NCBI GenBank assembly: GCA_028023455.1
Contig: JAQFVV010006199.1
Coordinates: 870,001 to 934,000, forward strand
Source: Epiperipatus broadwayi
Taxonomy: Eukaryota > Onychophora > Udeonychophora > Euonychophora > Peripatidae
Direction: 5' to 3'
Length of the DNA stretch: 64,000 bases
Each line of letters opens with the position of its first letter. The stretch's first letter is position 1. This document shows, one piece after another, positions 12,861 to 24,048 of the stretch. Under the pieces are notes generated by a model, which saw only the letters and a program-made list of their open reading frames with translations, did not search any database and had not been told where the DNA came from. Position numbers and translations under genes: made by a program.

Positions 12861-13175
12861 GTGTTAGATGTTATTGACTGTGAAAGTAAAATTATGATGG
12901 AAGTGGACAGTAGTGTTTACCTTTCTTTATTGTTATATAAAGACTGGATAAAAATTAATGGCAGCAATAAAAGAAAATACACATTTCAAAATACACAGGT
13001 ATTAGTCACAGATGTGAGTGGCAACAGAATTGACATATGTGGAAAAGTTAATATATCTGTGAATATTAATGATAAAGCTATTGTTTTACCATTACACATT
13101 GTGAAGAGTAATATAGGTTTTCTATTAGGAAGAAATTGGTTTTATCCATTGAGTATTCATCTTAAAAATAATTAA
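12861..13175 (+). pseudogene. Gypsy aspartic protease relic
   Basis: About 104 codons are open. The region ends in a GRNWF motif, typical of the C-terminal end of Gypsy retropepsins just before RT. The active-site triad expected near the start (D-T/S-G) reads VDSSVYLSLL, so the catalytic glycine is lost. It would have processed the Gag-Pol polyprotein; this copy is inactive. Confidence 0.7.
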
Positions 13176-13185
13176 GAGAGTTCAG

Positions 13186-14000
13186 TTGGAAACAGAAGTT
13201 AGAAAGTTATTTCCCCATTTATTTAAGCCAGAATTAGCTGAATTAAAAACATGGCAGCTAGATATTCAAATTGCAAGTGATGCTTGGCCTATAGTGTGCA
13301 AGCTGTGTAAAGTTCCATTTGGCTTAAAATCCAAAGTTGATCAAACTATTAAAGATATGGTTAGTAAAGATGTTCAGTCTCCAGTTAAAGATTCATCATG
13401 GGTTACACCAGTAGATGGAGCTATGAAACGGGATGGAAGCATTCGATTGTGCAGAGATTATTGTTACACAATAAATTCATAAACAAAGATGTATCCAGTC
13501 CCAAGTATATGTAAAATTTTAGCAGCACTTCAGACGTGATGTTCTTTGCAAAAATTGATTTAAAGTTAGCTTTTCATCAAATATCTGTTACAGATAGAAC
13601 TGCTGAATTTCTAATGATTAGTACTCATCTGGGACTTTATAAGTGCAACAAGTTGCCATATGGGATTACAGTTGTTCCAAATATGTTTCAAGGCATTAAA
13701 AAAGTTATTCCTTATTTAATGAGATTTTAATAACTGCTCAAACAGAAAGTGAATTGGAAACATGAATGTTGAATGTTTATATGTGTCTGGGTAAAGTTGG
13801 ATTTAGAATTAATTCTTTTAAATGTATATGGGCTACATGTGAAATTAAATTTGTGGACCATGTTATAAACCAGAAAGGAAATTTCTCTAATCCAGGAAAA
13901 GTTAAGAGCTGTCAAAAGTGCTCTAAAGCCTAAGAATGTAAAAGATTTGCAGGCTTTTCTATGATTGCTCAATTTTTTTGAGTTTCCTGAAAGGGAAGTC
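13186..14000 (+). pseudogene. Gypsy reverse transcriptase relic
   Basis: Two frames cover the RT fingers and palm. The first (13,186-13,482) contains SSWVTPVDGAMKRDGSIRLC, matching the S-P-V-V ... DG-x-R-x-C-x-DY signature of Gypsy RT. The second (13,536-13,730) has FFAKIDLKLAFHQI with the first catalytic Asp, then GLYKCNKLPYGI. The YxDD box that should follow is destroyed by deletion and frameshift after 13,730. The remaining palm and thumb (to about 14,000) is unreadable in one frame. Confidence 0.85.
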
Positions 14001-14019
14001 ACACATCGTTACACCAGTG

Positions 14020-14400
14020 TATGAGCCAGTGCATAAAGGACAGAAATGAAAGTGGACTAAAGAGCATGATTTAGCTTTTCAGAAGGCAAAAGATTTACTA
14101 ACATTTAAGCAGCATCTTGTACATTATAGCCGTTACCAGGAAGAGATTATTACAACCAATGTTTTGAATTTCAGAGTTAGAGCTATCATTTTACATCATT
14201 GTTATGGAAGAGAATGCCCTATTGTGTATGCCTCAAGGACTCAAAAGCTGCTAAAAAAATATAGTTAACTTGACAAAGAAACATTGTCTTTAATATTTGC
14301 TGTTAAAAAGTAGCATCAAAATGTGTATGGACTGAAGTTCTTTATTTATATGGATCATCGTCCATTACTGAGAATTTTTTTGGATATGATAAGAAAACTC
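14020..14400 (+). pseudogene. Gypsy RNase H relic
   Basis: The translation reads KWTKEHDLAFQKAKDLLT, then CPIVYASRTQKLLKKYS, then DKETLSLIFAVKK and FFIYMDHRPLLRIF. This is the standard RNase H sequence of Gypsy pol, including the conserved S-R-x-L, E-x-L-A/S and DH-x-PL motifs. In-frame stops follow KKYS and KK. The domain lies between RT and integrase, as expected. Confidence 0.8.
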
Positions 14401-14739
14401 CCAAACATGCCATACTTTTGATTTGTTAGACTATTTTTTTAGTAGCATATGATTACATAATAATTTACAAGTCCAGGAAAGAAATTATTCACATTGTTGC
14501 TTTATTATGTTTGCTGGATGCTTGTGAATTCCAGCAAAAATGTATAGCAATAATTTGCATACTTGGAAGCAAAAAAAAAAAAAACTGTAAATAGTCACAA
14601 GGTTGAAAAGTAGACTAATAATGCTCTTGAATATAAAAGCTTGAGAAATTGGATTCAATTTGGATGGCCTAAAAGTCAACCAAATTGCATTGCAAGACCT
14701 ATCTGAAATGCTCATGAAACCTATCTACATATAGTGGCT

Positions 14740-15480
14740 GTATTCTAATGATAGATTAAGTGATCATACCATCAGAAGATCAGAATCAAGAATTCAGTTT
14801 GTTACACCAAGAACATTTAGGCATAATGCATATGAAAACCTTAGCTCATTCATATGTTAGGTGACATAATTTGAATCAGGACATTGAAAAAATGGTTAAG
14901 AATTGAGTTGAGTGCCAATCTATTGCTGATGTGTGTCCAAAGACGTGATTCATGGGCAAAAGCAATGTCACCATGGCAATGTTTACATTTAGACCATGCA
15001 AGTCCAATGAACGGATATATCCTTCTAATTGTTGTTGATTCTTATTCAAAATGGGCAGAATATTAGTTTGTTAAAAACATAAGTGCAAAGTGTACTATTC
15101 GTGCCCTAAAAGAGATGAGCATAGTTTTCTGAAACCAATAATATCAGACAATGGGATAGGACTTACATTGCAAGAGTTCCAGAAGTTTTATCTGACAAAG
15201 GGATAAAACACATACTGTCCCTTATGATCCAGAATCAAATGGTTTAGCTAAAAAGGAAGTGCAACATTTGTCAATGACACTGAATGAAATATCTCACAAA
15301 GACACACATGAAACTTGTTGATGTGATATTTTATCAACATTGCACCCCTACTGTGTCAACTATGAAAAAACATCTGAACTGTTGCTGTATTGTAAGTGTT
15401 GCACATGCTTAACAAAGTTGTTTCCAGTTATTGTGAATAATAATTTTAATGTTGAAAAGTTTAAAATAGCTAACTAGTGT
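14740..15480 (+). pseudogene. Gypsy integrase relic
   Basis: The zinc-binding H-H-C-C region is readable around 14,805-14,945 (HQEHLGIMHMKTLAHSY, then ECQSI), and the catalytic core starts with WQCLHLDHASPMNGYILLIV (14,971-15,030). This has the first catalytic Asp in the D-x-A/V-G/S-P context and is followed by VDSYSKWAEY. The second Asp (SDNG, around 15,145) and the D-P-x-SNG-x-A/E segment near 15,230 are also visible but out of frame. Multiple stops show the gene is dead. Confidence 0.8.
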
Positions 15481-15722
15481 GGAGTTTTGATATTTTAAAA
15501 AGGAGATTGTTTCTTGCTGTTGTCATGCAAGTTCTCTCTTAAGTATATTCCAGTAGTTAAACTGAATAATGGAAAAATTATGAAGAGTTATGTCAGTCAT
15601 TTATGATTTCACAGAGTGAAATAATAGATGGGGATTATACTCAAATTAGGTTATTCAATGATTAGTGGACTAAAAAAAGAAGAGAACCCATGCTATCATC
15701 TCTTTGGAATTATAAAACAAAT

Positions 15723-15822
15723 GAATGCTCATACATACTCAAATTGATCAACCAGATCTAAAATTATGTTACTCAATGAATGCTCATAGATACTCAAATG
15801 GATCAACCAGATCTAATAGGAA
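15723..15822 (+). repeat. 55-bp tandem duplication in Gypsy 3' region
   Basis: GAATGCTCATACATACTCAA at 15,723 recurs 55 bp later at 15,778 with two substitutions in the first 40 bases. The second unit is partial. It lies in the region between integrase and the 3' LTR. Confidence 0.8.
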
Positions 15823-15980
15823 CAAGTATTCAACCAATTTATCAGATTCTACAACTAGATCCAGTGGATGTAATGGATAATCAAGAGTAAGAAAGAGGTT
15901 TAATTCCCACCATTAGTTTGAAAACAGCCAACAAGATTGCAAAATTATTTTTTGTAACCAAGAAGAGCCGGGTTCTAGAG

Positions 15981-15996
15981 TGGGGGAGGAACGGAT
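15981..15996 (+). promoter_or_regulatory. Polypurine tract of Gypsy element
   Basis: GTGGGGGAGGAACGGA directly precedes the start of the 3' LTR. In LTR retrotransposons such a purine run primes plus-strand DNA synthesis. The position is right for this role. Confidence 0.7.
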
Positions 15997-16313
15997 TGTT
16001 CTGTGTATATATATATATATGTATATTTAATATAAATAAAGTTTAATAAAATCTTGTATTACATGTATAGATAGTATATTAAAATTATTATTGGTATAAA
16101 TGTACTTTAGAAAATTAGCATAAAGCTGTAAACCTGGATTTGATATAGAGCAAGATCTATATATTTAAATGAGTCCTACTACTTATTCTGAACTGCATAA
16201 ATATAACTGTATACGTTTTAGCGGGGCAGAGCTGTGTTTTATACAATTGTGTCGACAGCAATTGTGCAACCTTAGAAGCGGAAAAATGCAGTGTGTGCGC
16301 CGATTGTTGTAGA

Positions 16314-16435
16314 AGTCAGTGAAATCGTCAAGCGTTGGTGGCCTAGTGGTTAGCATAGCTGCCTTCCAAGCAGCTGGCCCGGGTTCGCTTCCCGGTCAAA
16401 GCATTTGACATTTGAAAAAAAAAAGTCAGTGAAAT
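16314..16435 (+). mobile_element. Retroposed tRNA-Gly copy with target duplication
   Basis: The 12-bp sequence AGTCAGTGAAAT lies on both sides (16,314-16,325 and 16,424-16,435). Between them are a short leader, a 72-nt tRNA-Gly-like unit, and a TTTGACATTTG spacer with an A10 tail (16,415-16,424). The 5' LTR carries the target sequence only once and uninterrupted (around 11,652), which gives the empty site. Poly(A) plus duplication is the mark of LINE-driven retroposition into the 3' LTR. Confidence 0.85.
16332..16403 (+). tRNA. tRNA-Gly(TCC)-like sequence, probably a retropseudogene
   Basis: A near-complete cloverleaf: acceptor GCGTTGG pairs with TCAAAGC (one G-A mismatch at pair 3-70, one G-U at 7-66). 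The D-arm contains TGGCCTAGTGG, and the anticodon stem GCTGC/GCAGC holds the loop CTTCCAA with anticodon TCC at 16,365-16,367. The T-arm has CCGGGTTCGCTTCCCGG with a good box B, and base 73 is A. Structure and boxes are well kept, so it might be transcribed. The flanking duplication and poly(A) show that it arrived by retroposition, and the acceptor mismatch argues against a functional tRNA. Confidence 0.65.
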
Positions 16436-16730
16436 GGTTTTAATTAAAGACTGATATTAGAAATATATTTGTGGTAAAACCAACGTAAATGGTTAAACAC
16501 AGAGCATTGAACTTGTATACAATGTTTGTGCATAGAACAATATCATGCGGGCAATTGCTGTAATTGCTTTAAAGAAGCTAAAGTAATTTCACACATTTTA
16601 TTTTATTAATGTTTTCATTATTAGCAAGTGAATAAACTTGTTTTTATTATTTTAGTTATTGTTTTGGTTTGATTAAATAATTGCAGATGCATATCCAGTT
16701 GGTAAGCATAAGTCACACTTCTGTATATAG

Positions 16731-17252
16731 CAAACATAAATCATAGAAATGTTATTAATATATATATAATTGTATTGGCAGTCAAAAAAGAAAAATAGCT
16801 GCCAAATAGTACAAAATTTGTAAATTCTAATTTTTTTTTTTGTTCACATTTTTGATTGCTTGTTTATGATTTTTCTTTGCATAGTATATAATTGAAGTCA
16901 TGCAATTAGATACAGCATAGTTTGCAGCTCCACTGTATATGTAAAGGTGTGTAATTGATCATTAAAATAGTTGAATGGTTTATTGCTCAAGAGTTTGTAA
17001 TAAGTTTGAGCAACAGAAATAACAGAGCTGGGCCACTACAGATTTTGAATTTCAGAGTAACATTCCAGCACTTCAGAAAACCTTAAATTATTTATTGAAT
17101 AAAAAGTCCAGACATTAAATACATTTGTGGTACATATATATGTATATGTTAAGGGGTGTTGCTTGTTTTAGTATATAATAAAACTTATAAACATTCGCAA
17201 TGTGAAACAGCTGTTTGTTTTTCTGTCATTTATTTATTTATTTATTTTCCAG
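16731..17252. other. Spacer, possible intron
   Basis: AT-rich sequence without recognised features. It ends in a TTTATT-repeat pyrimidine tract and CAG that forms the acceptor of the exon candidate at 17,253. Confidence 0.4.
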
Positions 17253-17338
17253 ATTGTCTCTATCTCAATCGCTATGTGGGATCTATCACCAGTACAAGAG
17301 GTTTGTTTGAACTCAATGATGTAAAAAGTTTAACATTG
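17253..17338 (+). CDS. Candidate internal exon of an unidentified host gene
   Basis: An 86-bp open segment is bounded by a strong acceptor (long T-rich tract ending TTTATTTTCCAG) and a consensus donor (TTG|GTAAGT). Read as 2 + 28 codons it gives a balanced peptide (CLYLNRYVGSITSTRGLF, then ELNDVKSLTL) that differs from the A/T-driven peptides around it. It would enter with two bases completing a codon and leave in phase 0. I do not recognise the family, and no neighbouring exons are convincing in this window, which would imply large introns. It is the best evidence here for a host gene on the plus strand. Confidence 0.5.
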
Positions 17339-19480
17339 GTAAGTTTGTTAATTACTGTTAAAATTAATGTAAATAGTTACAGCTGAGTGAGTTTTCATCT
17401 TCTGAAGTTTTTAACTCTTCTAATAAATTAAACACTCAAAGCGCATGTACTAAGGTTGTAGCCTTATTTAAGTACTATTGCTTTTAAAAAGTTCTCATTA
17501 ATAATAATAAAACAAAGAATTTTACCATCTCTAAGTGAATATGTTGATATTTATTTTAATTGTTTGATGATTGCCCACCCCCACTCTATCTTATAAATAT
17601 CAAAGCAGAACTTGTAAGAATATTTAATGCTATTATAATATTAATATATTACTGAAATTGAAAAGGCAATCTACTGACTAGTTTATAGATAGATTCTTTT
17701 AATTATTGAATATTGTACTGTTTTTTTTCTTTGGAGAGGGAGGAGGGTTTCTCCTTACATTATATTATATCTACATGATTTGTAGATAATATTTTTAGCT
17801 TCATATAAATTAGATGTGACTGTAATTAGGAGAAAAAAAGCTATATAAGTAATGTGATTATTATAATGGGATTGGAAAAACATTAAGACAACATAAGACT
17901 CACCATATTCTTATATTTACATGTATTGTTTTTAATTCTTAAACAATAATATTTTTGGAAATATTTGTAATTTATTTTATTACATTGTTCCAAGCTGAAT
18001 GAAATTGAATCAATCTCTTTTCTGAACACTTTTAGATCAGTCACCATGACATTGCAAAAAATATCATTAGGACCACAATTCTATCATAAAAATATAGAAT
18101 TATTACAAAGTCAAATAAAAAAATATTTATATATATTCTAATTTCAAACTCTGTTTAATATTTAAAAGCAAAAAAAAAAAAAAAAAAGGTAGCTTTTTTA
18201 GTGTCAAATCTAAAAGGAAAACCATATAATCAGAATTTAATCCTTAAACTGTATAAAATTCACAATAACATATATCTAAAAACAAAAAAAAAAGTGATTC
18301 TATGCTGAAAGTTAATTTTCAATAAAAATATGAACAGTAAGTATACAGCAGCAGGTTTCTTTACTGTTGCATCACCTAGAATGAGAGAAAAGCATATGGC
18401 AAGATTTTAATATCTGTAATACATTTTTTATGAAGTTAAATTTATCCTTAAGCTGTATGTAATTCACAGCTGCATATCATATTACAGAATATGGTTCTGT
18501 GCTAAATGTTAATCCTCAAAATATCAATAGTTAAAGAGTGCCAATGTAAGTGATCACTTTTATGCTAGATCACAACTTCTAAAATAACATTCAAAGAAGT
18601 CTAAATTTTTATTAGATTATCTGTCTTCTACAAATGTAATCTTTTTTCATAATCAAGTGAATATAAGGAGATAAGGATTGTTTTCATTGCATTTTTAAAT
18701 GAATATTTACTATAGTTATATATTATATAATTAGTATATTATAGAAATACTTTTTGTGCACAAATATTACTAAATCCACTACTTCCTTTATTTTGCTTTA
18801 ATATCATATATAAATACAATTTATATAATTTGTAACCTTTTGATTGGTTATCCATGGTAGGAATAGAATATATAATGTAAATTATAGCTCCAAAATTTAA
18901 AATTGAGATAGTAATGCTATAAATTTTGATATAACATGAATAAATAATTCAGTGCACAAAGAGTAAAGATAGAATTCTTTAGAGATTTAATAACTATCTT
19001 TATATATAATCATTTATATTATAATTCACTTTATAATTTTAATACAATACTTGTCAATCCAAACAAACATCGTTACTTATAAATTTGGTTTTAATTTATT
19101 TTTATTACATTGTTTCTTTAAAAGCTAAATATATAGAATTGTAGTAAATGAAAGAAGGAACAATTAGAGATTACAAGATAATTTATTTTAAAATTATTCA
19201 TAATAGTAATATATTTTAAGTATAAATATTTATTATTAAACTTTATATTTAAATTCAATTAATAAAATCATATATTAAAAATATAATTATACTTAATATT
19301 TTAATTTTAATGAAATGATTTAAATTAGTTTCATTTGTAAAATATTTATTGATTTTAATTATTTTAAATAATGCCAGAAAAATATTTATTTAAAAGTTGT
19401 GATAGTTGATTTGGGATATTAACCAATGAGATTTAAATAAGTAGTTTTCTGATGTCACTTTATCCTGGGATTTTTAAGAG
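17339..19480. other. AT-rich spacer, possible intron
   Basis: Downstream of the exon candidate there is no recognisable coding or repeat signature. It contains long A-runs (18,171-18,187) and several TA-rich tracts. Confidence 0.4.
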
Positions 19481-21612
19481 AAAGAGAGAAGCAGGTGATC
19501 AAGATAGAGATTCATGAAAAATATAAAGCAGGGAGCTGTTTCAATATTATTTCTTGTTAAAAAAAATTATAGAAGTTTTAAAAATATTTAAAGTTTTAAA
19601 TTGTAAAATAATATTTAAAAAGCTGTCTAATGATATAAAATATATTATATTAATCATTAACATCATGGAGTGAGTTTAAAACAGTTTCTTTATTATGATC
19701 TAATTGCAACCCCGATCATCGGTTTATAACTAAAATGATATCTAAGAGAAGTTTAAAAGAAAAACCAAAGTTGCTATTCTTATTTGGGATAATCATGAGA
19801 CAGAAAAGACAACTACATTTCCTTAAAATAAGATATATCTGCATTCCCATAAGAAAATATTCATTTATTTGTGTCAAATTAAATAATCTTATTAGTCATA
19901 TATTAAAAATGAGAAACAAGTCTAAAATCTCTAGAAATAAATTTTTAAAATTTGTTAAAGTATTTTATCGGACATTAAAAATAATGATTTAATTGAGAGT
20001 AATAAGTCTAATTAAAATTAATATTCTTTTTGAATTGGCATGTGATAAATAGCTTGAAAAATTTTGAAGAAGAAATGTTTAGCATATATTTAATAATGAA
20101 AAAAAAAAGACAGATAAAAGGTGAATTAATATTTCTCATGATTTAATAAAAGGTGAAATTTTATTATATTATTATAAGAAAGGAACAGTAAAAATGGGAA
20201 GGTTAATTGAAAAAGTCTGTTTAAATTTTTTAATAGTAGATGACAGTCATGAAGATGATGCACTATAATACTGAAAGTGAATTTATTCATATATATATAT
20301 TTAAATTTTACAAGATTAATAAGTAAGAGGAAAGTTAAGAAATAAGTTAGAGGAAACTTATTGATGAATTAATTAAACATTAATTAAACATATTTTAAAG
20401 TTTTGTAACTTGGGAAAATAATGTGGAGATTTATTGAGAAGATTTAATAAACTCTTTTATTTGTGTATTTTTCAAGAGCATGATTATGCACGTGTAACTT
20501 TAACTAGTCAAGAAAGAAGGATGCATTCAATTCAGAACTTTTGTCCAGTTAGTGTTGTACTTGTTTGTCAAATGTTTTATTTAAATATGCATGTGTTCTA
20601 GCAGAAAGAAGATATGAGAGGCACCCAAACTCATGAGGAATGGCAAACATCCATTGGGTTACTATGGTAGTATTAAACTAGGAATTGAAATGTGTTTTTT
20701 TTTAAAAGAAAACAAAGATAAATGGATTTTAATTTTAAATTTATTGTTAATATTTTTTTTGTTTGATATGAAATATTAATGCTAGGTATTATAATTACCA
20801 ATAATTGAAACAATTTTTACATGCAATCTGGTATATAAGGTTACAAGGTATTAACCATTTTATTATACATTCTTGTTTTTTTTTTTGCTTAAAGATATAA
20901 AGTATACATGAGTTATAACATGAAAGTGTGTGGGGGGTATAATATTTTAACTTTATTTTTAGCCAATATATATTTTTAAAAATTGAGTGTGGTAAAATAT
21001 GTTGTAGAGGTATTTCAAATTTATTATCATAAAGTACATTTGACAAAGGGGAATCAACTAGTGGTGATAAATAAAATTTAAAGGATTCTATGAAAATAAT
21101 AATAAATATATTATAAAATGTAATGTTATTTATCAGAGTAAAAAAAGAGTGAATGTTAAAAAAAATCATGATCTCATTTGTTATATATATAAAGTATCAT
21201 ATTGATGGTGATAAAGGTAGAATATTTGTGTTGTAACATGATCTCAAATGTAGATAGAAAAATATTTAATGGGAAGATTGGATTATATTATTGGTCCAGA
21301 GATAATATAATAATAGATGCTGAAGACACAATAGGGAAAGATGAATTGAAATTCCAGGATAGGATATAAAAATATCATCCGAAAGAATTTATTGAATAAT
21401 TGAATGGGATTAATCTTTGTGATATACATATAGTTTATTAGAAAGAGATGGAAGGATTTTCTGCCAACACATGAGTGTAGTATGCTTGCTGTATAAGCCA
21501 GGGTAAAATTTGGGGTTAGATCATTAGGAAAATGATTACCTGCCAAAATATGACATCTCATAAATAAAGGAAACCTCCATTCTTCTATTATGATATAGTA
21601 TTTTTGATAAAA
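19481..21612. other. Spacer with doubtful retroelement scraps
   Basis: Several modest open frames occur (e.g. 19,735-19,992 plus; 20,795-21,169 minus). One minus-strand peptide contains CNLIYQIACKNCFNYW, faintly like the Y-x-I-x-C-x-x-C entry of GIY-YIG domains in Penelope elements. The plus-strand text near 21,390-21,450 (EFIE, then NGINLCDIY) is faintly like the end of a LINE endonuclease. Neither is strong enough to name an element. Confidence 0.2.
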
Positions 21613-21738
21613 TCACTTTCTTAACTATGAAGTTTGTGGGTAAATAATAATATAGTAGGCATCAAAAGTTGACTATCACTTTCTTAACTATGAAGTTTGT
21701 GGGTAAATAATAATATAGTAGGCATCAAAAGTTGACTA
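21613..21738. repeat. Perfect 63-bp tandem duplication
   Basis: Two identical 63-bp units (21,613-21,675 and 21,676-21,738), each beginning TCACTTTCTTAACTATGAAG and ending AAAAGTTGACTA. Absence of differences means the duplication is recent, or is an assembly stutter. Confidence 0.95.
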
Positions 21739-22737
21739 AATATTTTAAGAATTTTATATTTTTTCTTAAGTTTGACAGATTAGCTTAAAAGTAGTAAAAC
21801 CAATTGAAAGGAACATTCCTCTGGATAATGTGTCTGGGGATGACTCTAACTTTGCTCTGTTGGATTTGGGAAAGCTATAAGATAGTCAGATTAAATATAT
21901 CATGAAAGCACCACAACTTCATCTCCCAATATATCAACATCAGTTAAATGCTCATCAAAATCAGGGGAGTAAACATTAAAGGGCTAACCTCCATGGAAAG
22001 TTTATGCTCTCAAGAGATGGATAGACAACAGTGATCTGGACATAGTCTGCCTGAGTGAAACAAAACTTCACTAGCAGTCCAATGCAAAAATTGACCAAAC
22101 TCTTAGCCAATCTGGAGTCCTAATATATCATCCATCCAATGCAGCCTCATCTGGCGTAGCAGTAATTATTAAGAAGAACTCTAAATTATACAGATGCAGA
22201 ACTTTATATCTTAGTCAACATCTATTAGTAATTGAAATTACAATTACAAATGTATCAGTGCTCCTTATATACCTTCAAAAGGGCCCCAGATTTGGTTGAA
22301 TACACACTTAATAGGATTAACTCAGTCTTGGTCTCATCAGTGTTGCCAATAATATTATTTGGAAACTTTAACATGAGCTATCATTAATTTAATTGAAGAT
22401 ATCTGCATATGATTAATAGTTGCTGTTGTGTGGTGAAGGATGTTTTCCACAAAATGCCTTTTCCTTCTACCCACGGCAGCATAGAACTCTAATTGATTTA
22501 CTCTATTACAGTGGTGAAATTTATCATGATTTAAAAGCTGAACTACAATTGGTGACTTATTCTGATCATTTAGCCATGTTAATTTCCTTAATGTAGACCC
22601 TCTACCACTGACTCCCATGATCAACATGAAACAATCAGAATGTTTAATTATAGAAAATATGCCTGAATGGATATTCTCTGAGGCATATATCCTCTTCCAC
22701 AAGATCCAGCTCCTTTCATTACCCATTTCAGTCATGG

Positions 22738-23253
22738 TTGGCAATTGTAGTAATCTTAGGTTCTCTGATCAACACCTTCAGCAGGAGAACCAAGGGGCCC
22801 ATAAGATTGCTAAAGGAACTGAATATGATAGCGGAAAGAGTCAGTGAGCTAACAACTATGGAGGCCAGGGTGGAAGAGATTCTTAGCCTCAAAAAGCAAT
22901 ACAGAGACAAACAGAAGGTGCTTGCAAATTATATTGCAGTAAAAAGAGCCAGGATCTATTTATCCACAAAGAACAACTGGATGCGAAGTTACCTGAGGTG
23001 GGCCATTGGTGCTCAGAGAAGACCCACACCTTCAATGCTGTCCGTAGATAATTGTAACTACATAGGAAGCACTATGTTGGAGAAAATAGATGATCACTTC
23101 AGGAAGAAGTTGCAAAATTTCAGCTACGAGATTGGAAATGTTTGGCAAGGTGACACAGTGTTGCAAGATCATGTCATTACTGAGCAGCAAATTCTCCATC
23201 AGCTGAGATCTTATCCAGAACATGTACATCCAGGCCTTCATGGGATACCATGA
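22738..23253 (+). pseudogene. Family A ORF2 relic: endonuclease-RT linker
   Basis: A 171-codon open stretch matching the linker between endonuclease and RT of the intact ORF2. Shared landmarks are NWMRSYLRWAIGAQ (intact copy: TWTRDYIRWALGNQ) and HVHPGLHGIP just before the RT fingers (intact copy: ACHPGSPGVP). It is followed by a stop at 23,251. Confidence 0.8.
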
Positions 23254-23310
23254 TTCATACTGTTACACCTGAGTAATTTCACAGTTAAAATAATCCATCA
23301 AGTCATTGGT

Positions 23311-23950
23311 GTGCTGGTCAGGGAATTTCTGATCATAACTGACATGTACACTATTGCGCTTGTACCTTTTCTCAAAAAGGCATTGAATTCATCTCCATTA
23401 ACTAATTTAAGACCCATATTAGTAACTCCATTATTAATAAAAATCATCGAATTACTTGTTAAGGATAAGATCCAACAGCAGCTGATCAGTAAAATTTTCT
23501 TGCACCAATTTGCCTGCAAGGGATTATCCACCATTGAGGCAGTAAGGAAATTTGCCTTATTGGTGGAGTATGTAAGGACTAAAAAGGCATCAGGATCTAT
23601 TGTGGTGCAGGTGGACTTTGTAGCAGCATTTGACTCTGTGGTGCCTGCAAAATTATTCTCAATTTTGGAGCGCTATTGGGTACCCAAAGTTTACATCAGA
23701 ATCATAGCAAATCTGCTGCTAAATAGATCAATATATACATCATTGGATGGCTATTTGGCCCCAGGGTTTAAACTACATCTGTCACCACTCCAGGGGTCAC
23801 CTCTTAGCACCTTGTGTTTCATAGCCTATGTAAAACACACTATTAACAGCTATTGAGAAACATCTTTCTGGGGTATTTGTCCCAGTGCTAGGGAAGGAAG
23901 TTCATCACATATCATATGTTGATGACATTACAGTCTTCCTCCCTCACATA
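23311..23950 (+). pseudogene. Family A ORF2 relic: RT core
   Basis: The open frame 23,311-23,856 carries RT motifs: NLRPILVTPLLIKIIELL (motif 1), STIEAVRKFALLVEY, VVQVDFVAAFDSV with the first catalytic Asp (motif A), and LQGSPLSTLCF (motif B). After a frameshift, motif C is read at 23,915-23,926 as YVDD within ISYVDDITVFL. Both catalytic boxes are thus kept although the frame is broken. The YVDD parallels the YMDD of the intact copy. Confidence 0.85.
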
Positions 23951-24048
23951 AATACTTTCCCAAACTATATAAACTGCTGGATGCATACACTGGGAGATAT
24001 CAGTTAAGAATAAACTCTGAGAAATCTGCTACCTGGAAGATCCATCAC

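Larger units (their letters stand above)
15997..16726 (+). repeat. 3' LTR of Gypsy element
   Basis: Direct repeat partner of the 5' LTR. It is longer because of a retroposed tRNA-like insertion with its target duplication (about 16,314-16,435) and about 30 extra bases before the ATTGCAGATGCATA landmark. The divergence between the LTRs indicates an old insertion. Confidence 0.8.
11354..16730 (+). mobile_element. Decayed Ty3/Gypsy LTR retrotransposon
   Basis: Two diverged direct repeats (about 11,354-11,930 and 15,997-16,726) flank relics of gag, protease, reverse transcriptase, RNase H and integrase in the Ty3/Gypsy order, all on the plus strand. A purine-rich tract precedes the 3' LTR. The four bases ATAG occur just outside both LTRs (11,350-11,353 and 16,727-16,730) and may be the target duplication, though this would make the LTR ends TT...AT instead of TG...CA. 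Stops and frameshifts interrupt every domain and the two LTRs differ clearly, so the copy is old and inactive. Confidence 0.9.

Noticed and set aside
19735-19992. 85-codon open frame on plus strand
   Set aside because: Basic, A-driven composition without a recognised motif, no splice context and no family match from memory.
20795-21169. 124-codon minus-strand frame, thought to be a Penelope GIY-YIG region
   Set aside because: Only one short word (YQIACKNC) fits; RT motifs and the rest of the nuclease domain are not found.
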